From Flavobacteriales bacterium (lineage in GTDB: Bacteria > Bacteroidota > Bacteroidia > Flavobacteriales_F > PHOS-HE28), in assembly GCA_016788285.1 (NCBI GenBank), contig JAEUSW010000282.1, forward strand, positions 1-33,364: a DNA stretch of 33,364 nt. The letters are read 5' to 3'. The position numbers were made by a program, and so were the translations under genes. The notes under the pieces were generated by a model. That model ran no database searches. It saw only the letters and a list, made by a program, of their open reading frames with translations, and was not told the origin of the DNA. Shown here in pieces: positions 1 through 7,696 of the stretch; position 1 is the first letter of the stretch; every line of letters begins with the position of its first letter.

Positions 1-38
1 GCGCGCATGGTTCGCAGCGGCTCGTCGATGCGCACGAA

Positions 39-67
39 CGCCCGACCATCGCAGGGATGATCGGGCG
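39..67 (-). terminator. Hairpin terminator of the nfeD-stomatin operon
   Basis: A 12-base stem (arms 39-50 and 56-67) closes a 5-base loop and lies 18 bases past the stomatin stop codon. Read on the minus strand every position pairs, with one U-G wobble. Read on the plus strand that position becomes an A-C mismatch. The asymmetry supports minus-strand transcription. The following T-run is weak (TTCG), so efficiency is uncertain. Confidence 0.6.
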
Positions 68-85
68 CTCGCGAAGAGGGGCGGA

Positions 86-1084
86 TCAGCCCTTCAGCGC
101 CTTGTTGGCATCGAGCATGTCCTTGATGCCGCCCACGCTGCTGAGCACGCCGGTGGCCTCGTAGGGCATGTAGATCACCTTGTTGCCCTGGCCGCTGGTC
201 ATCTCCTTCAGCGTCTCCAGGTACTTCATGGCGATCAGGTAGTTGGTGGGGTCGCCCTTGCCGCCGGCCACGGCCTCGCTCACCAGTCGGATGGCCTCGG
301 CCTCACCTTGGGCGCGACGGATGCGGGCCTGGGCATCGCCCTCGGCCTCGAGGATCTGGCTCTGCTTCTGGCCCTCGGCCTGGGTGATCTGGGCCTGCTG
401 GACACCTTCGGCCTGCAGCACGGCGGCGCGCTTGCTGCCCTCGGCGTCGATGATCTGGGCGCGGCGGTCACGTTCGGCGCGCATCTGCTTCTCCATGGCC
501 TCGCGGATGTCGCGCGGGGGATTGATGTCCTGCAGTTCCACGCGGTTCACCTTCACGCCCCACTTGTTGCTGGCCTCGTCGAGGATCGTCCGAAGCTTCA
601 TGTTGATCGTGTCACGGCTGGTGAGGGTCTCATCCAGGTCCAGCTCGCCGATCACGTTGCGGAGGGTGGTCTGCGTGAGCTTCTCGATGGCCAGCGGCAG
701 GTTCTCGATCTCGTACATGGCCTTCACGGGGTCCATGATCTGGAAGTAGAGCAACGCATTGATCTCGGTCATCACGTTGTCCTTGGTGATCACGTTCTGC
801 CGCGGGAAGTCGTACACCGTCTCGCGCAGGTCGATGCGTTCCTTCTTGACGAACTGGACGAACTTGTTGCCATCGGGCAGGTCGCGGGTGAAGCGGAACA
901 CGATCTCGCGTGGCTTGTCCACGATGGGGATGATGACGTTGATGCCCGCCGTGAGCGTCTTGTGGTACTTGCCCAGGCGTTCGACGACCATGGCTTCGCT
1001 CTGCTGCACGATGCGCAGGCCCTTGGCCACGATGAACACCACGAAGAGGGCGAGCAGGATGAGGATGATGGTTCCGGCTGACAT
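86..1084 (-). CDS. SPFH/band-7 stomatin-like protein (paraslipin type)
   Basis: This 332-residue membrane-anchored scaffold protein has one N-terminal membrane segment (about residues 4-22), then an SPFH/band-7 domain (about 25-190, with the typical GLRIVQQSEAMVVERLGKY start). A long charged region of repeated AEG-x4-A units (about 205-265) is expected to form the coiled coil that drives oligomerisation. Family members form large assemblies in membranes and are linked to membrane microdomain organisation and quality control. It follows an NfeD gene by 44 bases, the classic stomatin/NfeD pairing, which supports both calls. Length matches the family. The exact cellular role is not readable from sequence. 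Confidence 0.93.
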   Translation of the reverse strand: MSAGTIILILLALFVVFIVAKGLRIVQQSEAMVVERLGKYHKTLTAGINVIIPIVDKPREIVFRFTRDLPDGNKFVQFVKKERIDLRETVYDFPRQNVITKDNVMTEINALLYFQIMDPVKAMYEIENLPLAIEKLTQTTLRNVIGELDLDETLTSRDTINMKLRTILDEASNKWGVKVNRVELQDINPPRDIREAMEKQMRAERDRRAQIIDAEGSKRAAVLQAEGVQQAQITQAEGQKQSQILEAEGDAQARIRRAQGEAEAIRLVSEAVAGGKGDPTNYLIAMKYLETLKEMTSGQGNKVIYMPYEATGVLSSVGGIKDMLDANKALKG

Positions 1085-1128
1085 GATGAGGGGGTTGGAG
1101 GTTGGAGGGATCGGAAGCCGTCGGAGGC

Positions 1129-1575
1129 TCAGGGTTCGGCGGGTTTGACCACGAGGGTGTTGCTCTCCACACGCACGATGTCCACGAGGTCACCGACATG
1201 CAGCGCGCGGTCGCTGGTGCACTCGGCGCGCCAGTCGTCGCCATCGATGGCCACACGGCCCAGCCGGAGCGCCGGTTCGAAGTCCTGGGTGACGCGGGCG
1301 CGCCGGCCGATGAGGGCGTCCACGTTGGTGCGCACGGTCTCGCCGGTCCACAGCTTCTTCATCAGCAGGGGACGGATGGTGAAGAAAGCGATGAGGGCCA
1401 CGGCGGAGAAGGTGACCAGCTGCACCGACGGCCCGGCCCCGAGCGCAGCGGCCATGCTGCCACCGGCGCAGCCGATCCCGAGGCAGAGCAGGAAGAAGCC
1501 GGGCACGAAGATCTCGGCGATCAACAGGACGAGCCCCAGACCCGCCCACCAGTGCCATTGAAAGAGGATGTCCAT
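1129..1575 (-). CDS. NfeD-like membrane protein (short form)
   Basis: This 148-residue protein starts at the ATG at 1575 (MDILFQWHWWAGLGLVLLI). The open frame extends further upstream, but the extension is low-complexity and passes through the promoter box. Two or three membrane segments fill the first ~75 residues, followed by a C-terminal soluble OB-fold domain (about 85-145) containing GRRARVTQDFEPALRLGRV, typical of NfeD. It is the short form without the ClpP-like protease domain. NfeD OB domains are thought to partner stomatins, and the stomatin gene lies directly downstream in the same operon. Confidence 0.88.
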   Translation of the reverse strand: MDILFQWHWWAGLGLVLLIAEIFVPGFFLLCLGIGCAGGSMAAALGAGPSVQLVTFSAVALIAFFTIRPLLMKKLWTGETVRTNVDALIGRRARVTQDFEPALRLGRVAIDGDDWRAECTSDRALHVGDLVDIVRVESNTLVVKPAEP

Positions 1576-1596
1576 GATCGTCGCGGTGTTGCGGTC

Positions 1597-1604
1597 CGAA
1601 GATA
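1597..1604 (-). promoter_or_regulatory. Bacteroidota -7 box for nfeD-stomatin
   Basis: TATCTTCG on the minus strand differs from TAnnTTTG at one base and ends 21 bases before the nfeD ATG. It forms one half of a divergent promoter region with the box at 1690. No convincing -33 TTTG element is visible. Confidence 0.55.
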
Positions 1605-1689
1605 GACGGGTGCGAACAGCGGGTCCTTGCCCTGTCGGATGAACGGGGGAGGGCGTGGAGGAGCGGCCGGACGGCCGGTCGGTGGCGCC

Positions 1690-1697
1690 TATCTTGG
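1690..1697 (+). promoter_or_regulatory. Bacteroidota -7-like box for the polysaccharide locus
   Basis: TATCTTGG differs from TAnnTTTG at one base. Only 6 bases separate it from the ATG at 1704, so a transcript starting at the usual distance would be leaderless or nearly so. The preceding stretch holds the tandem repeat CGGCCGG (1664-1670 and 1672-1678). Confidence 0.5.
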
Positions 1698-1703
1698 CCG
1701 ACC

Positions 1704-3434
1704 ATGCTCCACCGGCTGCTGGCCTCGTTGCGGACACGACAGGGACGCGACCATGTGCTGACCTACCTGGGCGAGGGGCTCGTGCTGGCGGGCACCCTGA
1801 TCGTCTATCGGCTGGCCGCCGATGCCGGGCGCGAGGAGCTCGACCTGTACGTGGTGGTGCGCCGCACGGTGTCCTTCGCCTTCCCCTTCGTGCTGCTGGG
1901 CTCGGCCGTGGGCATCACGCGCTTCGTGGCCATGCGGGGCGATGAGCTGGAGCAACGGCGGTACCTCACCGCTTCGCTCGGCTGGGTGATCCCGCTGGCG
2001 CTGCTGACCATGCTGGCCGGCCTGGTGTGGCGGGCCCCGTTGTCGTGGATCGTGTTCGGCTCCGGCGCGCAGGCGCATCTGGTGCCCCCCCTGGCCTTGA
2101 TGGTGGCGAGCGTGAGCGTGTACGGGCTGGGGTACTCGTACCTGCGGGGCCGGGGTCGGCTGTTCGCCGCCAACATGGCCCAGGTGCTCGCACTGGCGGG
2201 CTCCCCGTGGATCGCGTTCCTGCTGTTCGACGACCTGGAGGCCGTGTGCTGGGCCACCGGCGCGGGCTGGGCCCTGATCGCCCTGGTCTGCATCGCACCC
2301 CAGTTCAGGGCCGGGCTGCCGCGGGGGCTGGGCCGCGAGCGTGGCGACCTGCTCCGCTACGGCATGCCCCGCGTGCCGGGCGACCTGGCCTTCGGCGCCC
2401 TGCTCACCGTGCCCGTCTACGCCGTGGCACGCACCCACGGACTGGCCGCCAGCGGCGAGGTCGGCTTCGGGGCCACCCTGCTCAACATCACCGCCGCCCT
2501 CTTCGCCCCGATGTCCCTGGTGCTGCTGCCCGCCTCCGCCTCGCAGCTGGCCGCGGGCGACCATGCCGGCCTCAGCCGCCGGATCGGCCGCCTGTCGCGC
2601 CTTACCCTGCTGGCCTCGGTGACCATGACGGTCGCCTTCGAGGTGGCCGCCGGTCCCATCCTCGAGCTGTACCTCGGCCCGACGGCCCGGCACTACGTGG
2701 ACATGAGCCGCATCGCCTTCCTCGGGGCCCTGCCGTTCGGCGTCTTCATCGGCCTTCGCAGCCTGCTCGATGCGTACTACCACACCCCGCGCAACGGCAT
2801 CAACCTCACCACGGCCTTTCTGCTGCTGGTGCTGGGCAGCGTGTTCCACTTCGTGGTGCCCACCCCTGCGAGCCTGATGGCCTGGATGATGGCGGGAGCG
2901 CTCGGCTACCTCGGCTGGGCCACCTGGCGCGATGTGGCCCATGTGCGGGCCGAGCTCGACCGGCATGCGACCACCACGGACAACAGGCTTCGTGTGCTGG
3001 TGGTGCGCGAGCCCTCCACCGGCCGCCACGGGCTGGAGGGCACAGGCATCCTTGTGCACGAGCACACCGTGAGGGGCCGGTCCTGGTCCCTGCGGCTCCG
3101 CGACCGGTGGCGCCTGAAACGCGAGCTCCGCAGCTTCAGGCCCGACGTCGTCCTGGTGCCCGACGCGGAAGGGCCCGGGCTCTTCACGGTGCTGAGCAGC
3201 TCGGTGCCCGTGGTGCTCACCTTCGGTGCTGCGCCCAGGAGCGGGCTCGACCGCCTGACCGAACAGGCCGCGGCCTTCTTCGGCGCGGGCATCGTATGCA
3301 CCGACGGAGCCGCCCGGGAGCGCCTGTGGTGGCGACGGGAGGAGGCACAGGTGCTGGCGGGCGACGCAGCGCAGCGGGCACGGACCCTGCTCGCGGTGCT
3401 GCGTGGTGCGACCATCACCGGCCAGACGGGTTGA
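1704..3434 (+). CDS. MOP-family polysaccharide flippase with C-terminal half-GT-B-like domain
   Basis: This 576-residue protein begins with about 420 residues of closely spaced hydrophobic segments typical of Wzx/MATE-like (MOP) exporters that flip lipid-linked saccharides across the inner membrane. Conserved family-like stretches include the N-terminal segment with VVVRRTVSFAFPFVLLG and the mid-protein YGMPRVPGDLAFGALLT. Residues about 428-576 are not membrane-like. They read as an alpha/beta domain resembling the N-terminal half of a GT-B glycosyltransferase: strand RVLVVRE, then LRSFRPDVVLVPD, PVVLTFGAAP, and FFGAGIVCTDGAARERL. The sugar-nucleotide half of GT-B is absent. It is the first gene of a run of sugar-polymer genes and has its own promoter box. 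Flippase assignment is solid; the C-terminal domain's role is inferred only from pattern. Confidence 0.85.
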   Translation: MLHRLLASLRTRQGRDHVLTYLGEGLVLAGTLIVYRLAADAGREELDLYVVVRRTVSFAFPFVLLGSAVGITRFVAMRGDELEQRRYLTASLGWVIPLALLTMLAGLVWRAPLSWIVFGSGAQAHLVPPLALMVASVSVYGLGYSYLRGRGRLFAANMAQVLALAGSPWIAFLLFDDLEAVCWATGAGWALIALVCIAPQFRAGLPRGLGRERGDLLRYGMPRVPGDLAFGALLTVPVYAVARTHGLAASGEVGFGATLLNITAALFAPMSLVLLPASASQLAAGDHAGLSRRIGRLSRLTLLASVTMTVAFEVAAGPILELYLGPTARHYVDMSRIAFLGALPFGVFIGLRSLLDAYYHTPRNGINLTTAFLLLVLGSVFHFVVPTPASLMAWMMAGALGYLGWATWRDVAHVRAELDRHATTTDNRLRVLVVREPSTGRHGLEGTGILVHEHTVRGRSWSLRLRDRWRLKRELRSFRPDVVLVPDAEGPGLFTVLSSSVPVVLTFGAAPRSGLDRLTEQAAAFFGAGIVCTDGAARERLWWRREEAQVLAGDAAQRARTLLAVLRGATITGQTG

Positions 3435-3442
3435 GCCGGTCC

Positions 3443-3454
3443 ATCGGGCCCGAT
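3443..3454. promoter_or_regulatory. 12-base perfect palindrome upstream of the GT2 promoter box
   Basis: ATCGGGCCCGAT is a perfect palindrome ending 3 bases before the CATCTTTG box. Its position would suit a dimeric regulator blocking or aiding polymerase, but chance occurrence in GC-rich DNA is possible. Confidence 0.3.
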
Positions 3455-3457
3455 CCG

Positions 3458-3465
3458 CATCTTTG
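3458..3465 (+). promoter_or_regulatory. Bacteroidota -7-like box for the GT2 gene
   Basis: CATCTTTG matches TAnnTTTG at all but the first base and lies 18 bases before the ATG at 3484. Confidence 0.5.
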
Positions 3466-3483
3466 GACCCAACCGCGCACCGC

Positions 3484-4581
3484 ATGCTCAAAGGCAAGAC
3501 CGTCGCCGTCGTCGTTCCCTGCTACAACGAGGAGAGCCAGATCGGCCTCGTCATCGACACGATGCCCGACTTCGTGGACCGCATCGTGGTGGTGAACGAC
3601 TGCAGCCCCGACAGGACGGCCGAGGTGGTGAAGGAGCTGATCGCGCGCGACCGGGCGAACCGCGAAGGGAAGCGAATCCCGCCCTACACGGTGGAGCGCA
3701 CCCGATGGAACGAGGCCGAGCTGGTGCTGCAGGAGGAGAGCGAGCGCGAGATGGCGCACTACGTGCCCAGCGAGGTGGTCAACGAGCATCCGGAGACCGA
3801 CCGCATCATCCTCATCAACAACCTGAAGAACGGCGGGGTGGGGGCCGGCATCGCCCGCGGCTACAAGTGGTGCCAGGACCACGCCATCGCCTGCACGGCC
3901 GTGATGGCCGGCGACGGGCAGATGGACCCCCACGAGCTGGAAAGCATCTGCCTGCCGGTGATCGAGGAGGGCATCGACTACGTGAAGGGCAATCGCCTGA
4001 TCCACCGAAGCGCCTGGTTGGTGATCCCCCGCGTGCGCTTCTTCGGCAACAGCATCCTCAGCATCCTCACCAAGCTGGCCAGCGGCTACTGGCGCGTGAG
4101 CGATACCCAGACCGGCTACACCGCCATCGGGCTGCGCGCGATGCAGGCCATCAAGCTGCACAAGATCTACCGCAGCTACGGCATGCCCAACGACATGCTG
4201 GTGAAGCTCAACATCGCCCAGTGCACCCTGCGCGAAGTGGAGATCAAGCCGGTGTACCGCGTGGGCGAGCAGAGCAAGATGAAAGTGATGAAGGTGATCC
4301 CCCGGGTGAGCCGCCTGCTCATCAAGAGCTTCTTCATCCGCCTGTGGCGCAAGTACCTCTTCAAGGACTTCCACCCGCTCTTCATCTTCTACAACTACGC
4401 CTTCGTGGCGGGCCTCATCGCCCTGCCCTATCTGTGGAAGATCGGCAAGGCCTTCGTCACCGGCACCACGGTGAACACCGAGCCCCTCATCGCCTTCCTC
4501 TTCCTGGCCACGAGCAGCTTCCAGGCGCTGATCTTCGCCATGTGGATGGACATGCAGGACAACGAGCGCCTGTACCGCTAG
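3484..4581 (+). CDS. GT2 glycosyltransferase, dolichyl-phosphate-mannose-synthase-like, membrane-tethered
   Basis: This 365-residue protein starts at ATG 3484, directly before the first strand of the GT-A fold (KTVAVVVPCYNEESQI). Motifs are NDCSPDRT (39-45) for nucleotide binding, GDGQMD (143-148) as the metal-binding DxD-type site, and DTQTGYTAIGLRAM (207-220) near the acceptor site. Two hydrophobic segments close the protein (about 305-322 and 333-354). It probably transfers a sugar from a nucleotide donor to a lipid-linked acceptor at the cytoplasmic face. An unusually long charged insertion (about residues 55-108) separates the nucleotide motif from the NNLKNGGVGAGIARGY helix. The upstream open frame lacks family similarity, so the later ATG was chosen. 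Donor and acceptor are unknown. Confidence 0.88.
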   Translation: MLKGKTVAVVVPCYNEESQIGLVIDTMPDFVDRIVVVNDCSPDRTAEVVKELIARDRANREGKRIPPYTVERTRWNEAELVLQEESEREMAHYVPSEVVNEHPETDRIILINNLKNGGVGAGIARGYKWCQDHAIACTAVMAGDGQMDPHELESICLPVIEEGIDYVKGNRLIHRSAWLVIPRVRFFGNSILSILTKLASGYWRVSDTQTGYTAIGLRAMQAIKLHKIYRSYGMPNDMLVKLNIAQCTLREVEIKPVYRVGEQSKMKVMKVIPRVSRLLIKSFFIRLWRKYLFKDFHPLFIFYNYAFVAGLIALPYLWKIGKAFVTGTTVNTEPLIAFLFLATSSFQALIFAMWMDMQDNERLYR

Positions 4582-4597
4582 GGCCTGGGGCCGCGGG

Positions 4598-4605
4598 TAT
4601 CTTTG
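4598..4605 (+). promoter_or_regulatory. Consensus Bacteroidota -7 box for the amidotransferase fusion gene
   Basis: TATCTTTG is an exact match to TAnnTTTG. It ends 6 bases before the ATG at 4612, implying a transcript with almost no 5' leader. No -33 TTTG is visible at the usual spacing. Confidence 0.65.
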
Positions 4606-4611
4606 CGGCCC

Positions 4612-6645
4612 ATGTGCGGCATCTTCGGGCTGATCGCCCCATCCCATGCGGGCTTGGACCGGGCATTCACCGAGCGGGTGATGCACGAGCTGTTCGAGCT
4701 GAGCGAATCGCGCGGCAAGGAGAGCAGCGGCATCGCCGTGCGCGATGCGGCCGGGCGCACGATCCACGTCACCAAGGACGATGTGCCGGCCACGGACCTC
4801 ATCCGGTCCCCGGCGTACCGGAGCTTCCTGGAGCTTGCCCTGGCCCCGTCGTACACGAACGCCCCACAGCCTCTGGCGTTGATCGCCCACAGCCGACTGG
4901 TGACCAACGGCAGCCAGGAGCACAACTTCAACAACCAGCCCGTCATCAAGGACGGCATCGTCATGATCCACAACGGGATCGTGACCAACGTGGATGCCCT
5001 GTGGGCGAAGTACGCCGGTCGCATCGAGCGCCGGTACGAAGTGGACACCGAGGTGCTCGCCGCGCTTTTCCGCCTGTTCCTGAAGGAAGGGAAGGGGCCG
5101 GTGGAGGCCGTGCGCGAGGTGTTCGCCGAAATGGAGGGCGCGGCCAGCGTGGCCATCCTGTTCGAGGATGCTGCACAGGTGCTGCTGGCCTCCAACACCG
5201 GTTCGTTCTATACCCTCACCGACCCCAAGGGAGGCCTGGTCTTCGCCTCGGAGGCCTACATCCTGCGCACGTTCCGCGACCGGGAGGGCATGAAGGCCCG
5301 GTACGGCGGGCTGGAGGCCACCTGGCTCGCCCCCTTCACCGGCAAGCTCATCGACCTGGGCACCTTCGCCATCACCGACTTCGGGCTGAAGGAGCCCACA
5401 CCGGGGCCTGCACCGGCGTACACGGAGCCCTTCCGCATCACCGACCATTCGCAGGGCGGCAAGGCCTCTGCCCCGGCGATCGCCACCAGTGCTGAGGGGC
5501 GGTCGCGCCGGCTGATCGAGTTCCCCGAGGAGGTGATGCGCGGGATCCGGCGCTGCAGCAAGTGCCTGCTGCCCGAGACCTTCCCCTACATCAGCTACGA
5601 CGGGAAGGGCGTGTGCAATTACTGCCACAGCTACAAGCCGAAGGGCCTGAAGGTGGACAAGCGCGCGCAGTTCGAGGAGGTGCTGAAGAAGTACCGCCGC
5701 AACGATGGCAAGCAGGACTGCATCGTGGCCTTCAGCGGCGGCCGCGACAGCAGCTACGGCCTGCACCTGCTGGTGAAGGAGTTCGGCATGACCCCGCTCA
5801 CCTTCACCTACGACTGGGGGCTGGTGACCGACCTGGCGCGGCGCAACATCGCCCGCATGACAGGCAAGCTCGGCGTGGAGAACATTCTGGTGAGCGCGGA
5901 CATCAAGATGAAGCGCCGCAACGTGCGGTTGAACATGGAGGCCTGGCTGAAGCAGCCGCGCCTGGGCATGATCCCGCTGTTCATGGCCGGCGACAAGCAC
6001 TTCTTCGTGCACGTGAACCACATCCGGCGGCAGACGGGCATCCACTGCGACATCTGGATGGAGAACAAGCTCGAGAACACCGACTTCAAGGCCGGCTTCG
6101 CGGGCATCCGTCCCAACTTCGACAAGGAGCGGATCGACAAGCAGACCACGCTGGCCAAGCTGCAGATGCCGTTGTACTACCTGCGGAACTTCGCGGCCAA
6201 TCCTGGCTACCTCAACGCCAGCCTGCCCGACACCTACAGCGCGTTCAAGGCCTATTACACCGAGCCCCGCGATGTGTACCTGCTGCTCTTCGACTACATC
6301 CCGTGGAACGAGGAGACCCTGGACCGCACCTTGAAGGACGAATACAACTGGGAGATCTCGCCCGACACCACGAGCACCTGGCGGATCGGTGACGGCACGG
6401 CGGCGTTCTACAACTACGTGTACGGCCTGGTGGCGGGCTTCACCGAGTTCGACACCTTCCGCAGCAACCAGATCCGCGAGGGCATGATCACCCGCGAGGA
6501 AGGCCTGGCCCATGTGCTGCGCGAGAACCGCCCGCGTTTCGAGAGCATGCAGTGGTACTTCGAGACCATCGGCGTGGACATGGAACGCGCCCTGAAGGCG
6601 ATCAACGCCATCCCGCGCCTGTACCGCAAGCCCGTGGTGGCATGA
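4612..6645 (+). CDS. Fused class II glutamine amidotransferase / PP-loop sugar amidotransferase
   Basis: This 677-residue two-domain enzyme probably installs ammonia from glutamine onto an activated sugar. The start is ATG 4612 because removal of Met1 exposes Cys2, the N-terminal nucleophile of class II glutaminases. An in-frame TTG at 4603 would bury it. Glutaminase residues visible are C2, the HSRLVTNG loop (93-100), HNGIVTN (120-126) and DTEVLAAL (145-152). After a linker (about 265-305) comes a zinc-finger-like module, CSKC (315-318) and CNYC (335-338), then the ATP-pyrophosphatase P-loop SGGRDS (375-380). The C-terminal half resembles N-acetyl-sugar amidotransferases of the WbpG/PseA type, which normally take ammonia from separate HisH/HisF-like partners. 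Here the ammonia source is fused. The gene overlaps the next by four bases. Substrate is inferred from context only. Confidence 0.82.
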   Translation: MCGIFGLIAPSHAGLDRAFTERVMHELFELSESRGKESSGIAVRDAAGRTIHVTKDDVPATDLIRSPAYRSFLELALAPSYTNAPQPLALIAHSRLVTNGSQEHNFNNQPVIKDGIVMIHNGIVTNVDALWAKYAGRIERRYEVDTEVLAALFRLFLKEGKGPVEAVREVFAEMEGAASVAILFEDAAQVLLASNTGSFYTLTDPKGGLVFASEAYILRTFRDREGMKARYGGLEATWLAPFTGKLIDLGTFAITDFGLKEPTPGPAPAYTEPFRITDHSQGGKASAPAIATSAEGRSRRLIEFPEEVMRGIRRCSKCLLPETFPYISYDGKGVCNYCHSYKPKGLKVDKRAQFEEVLKKYRRNDGKQDCIVAFSGGRDSSYGLHLLVKEFGMTPLTFTYDWGLVTDLARRNIARMTGKLGVENILVSADIKMKRRNVRLNMEAWLKQPRLGMIPLFMAGDKHFFVHVNHIRRQTGIHCDIWMENKLENTDFKAGFAGIRPNFDKERIDKQTTLAKLQMPLYYLRNFAANPGYLNASLPDTYSAFKAYYTEPRDVYLLLFDYIPWNEETLDRTLKDEYNWEISPDTTSTWRIGDGTAAFYNYVYGLVAGFTEFDTFRSNQIREGMITREEGLAHVLRENRPRFESMQWYFETIGVDMERALKAINAIPRLYRKPVVA

Positions 6646-7694
6646 TGGAGGCCCTGGTGCTCGCGCTGCTCGTGCTCGTCACCAACCTCGCGAGCGGGGG
6701 CGCCGTGGCCGCCTTCCTCCTGGGCCGCAACGAGCGCCTGCTGCTCCCCGCGTGGCCCCTGGCGCTGGCCGGCTTCGCGCTGGGCCCCTTCCTCACCACG
6801 CTGGTGCTCTACTACACGCTGGCGCTGTGGCACGGTGCCCCGGTGCTCGTCGCCTGGCTGCTGCCCCTGCTCTTCTTCGCGCTGGTGACATGGATGGCGG
6901 GGGTGGGGAGGGGGCGCCTCCTCACCCTGCTCGCCGGCCTCCCCGCGAGCCTGAAGGACCGGTCGCTCTGGCCGTTCCTGGCGGGCACGCTGTTCCTGCT
7001 GCTGGTCACCGTGGTGTTCCTGTTGAACAAGCCTCTGGTGGACCACGATGTGCTGGAGTACGGGGTGCAGGGGCGGATCTTCCTGCGCGACCGGGCCATC
7101 AGCTACCAGCGCTTCCAGTTCGATGCGGCCAGCGGCTTCCACTACGTGGGGCTGCACGGCTTCTCCTTCCCGCTGCTCTTCACCTGGGAGGGGCTCTGGG
7201 GCGAGCTCCTCGGGGTCCGCACCGACACGTGGGTGCGAAGCATCACCATGTGGTACGCCTGGCTGTTGATCGCGTTCTGTTGGTCGTTGCTTCGCGGCAT
7301 CGACCGCTGGGCCGCCGTGTTCGGAGGCCTCGCGCTCACCGCGCCCATCGGCTTCCTCTTCCTCATGACCATCTACCACCTGGACAGCATGCGCATCATG
7401 CTCTTCACCTGCGCGGTGGCCGCCTTCGTGGCCGTGGTGCAAGGGCCTTCGCGCGAGCGCATGCTGCTCTTCGGGGCATTGGCCGGGGCGCAGGCCTTCG
7501 TGCACTCGGTGGGCGCCATCCTCGCCGGGGTGCTGGTCGCCGTGCTGCTGTTCGCGCTGCCGATCCGGTGGAACAAGCGCATCACCTGGCTGGCGCAGGG
7601 CGTGGGCCTGATGCTGCTCTTCGGGGCCGTGCATTACCTGGTCGACATCGTGTCGGGCACCGGGTGGATCTTCCAGGACATCATCTGGTACTAG
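6642..7694 (+). CDS. Polytopic membrane protein, N-terminal part of a GT-C-like glycosyltransferase
   Basis: This 350-residue protein has about nine to ten membrane segments. After the fourth segment a large loop carries DHDVLEY (134-140: D134, D136, E139), the kind of acidic pair used by GT-C enzymes that take polyprenyl-phosphate sugars, and a later loop has YHLDSMR (245-251). It starts at ATG 6642, overlapping the previous stop as ATGA. It ends in GWIFQDIIWY at a TAG, and the next frame begins two bases later with further membrane segments and a soluble tail. The pair adds up to the size of one GT-C enzyme. Either the gene is genuinely split or a frameshift separates the halves. No close family name is recognised. 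Confidence 0.7.
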   Translation: MMEALVLALLVLVTNLASGGAVAAFLLGRNERLLLPAWPLALAGFALGPFLTTLVLYYTLALWHGAPVLVAWLLPLLFFALVTWMAGVGRGRLLTLLAGLPASLKDRSLWPFLAGTLFLLLVTVVFLLNKPLVDHDVLEYGVQGRIFLRDRAISYQRFQFDAASGFHYVGLHGFSFPLLFTWEGLWGELLGVRTDTWVRSITMWYAWLLIAFCWSLLRGIDRWAAVFGGLALTAPIGFLFLMTIYHLDSMRIMLFTCAVAAFVAVVQGPSRERMLLFGALAGAQAFVHSVGAILAGVLVAVLLFALPIRWNKRITWLAQGVGLMLLFGAVHYLVDIVSGTGWIFQDIIWY

Positions 7695-7696
7695 CG

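Noticed and set aside
1664..1678. Tandem CGGCCGG as an operator
   Set aside because: Short and GC-only; such repeats are common by chance in this composition and no regulator is linked to it.
1689..3497. A 602-codon open frame antisense to the first flippase
   Set aside because: It consists of Gly/Gln/His-rich shadow sequence. The plus-strand frame has membrane segments and a promoter box.
4603..4611. Upstream TTG start for the amidotransferase fusion
   Set aside because: It would add three residues in front of the Cys2 nucleophile, which must become the N-terminus, and it lies inside the TATCTTTG promoter box.
3415..6513. A 1032-codon open frame on the minus strand
   Set aside because: It is antisense to the GT2 and amidotransferase genes, has skewed composition and no recognisable domain, while the opposite strand carries clear catalytic motifs.
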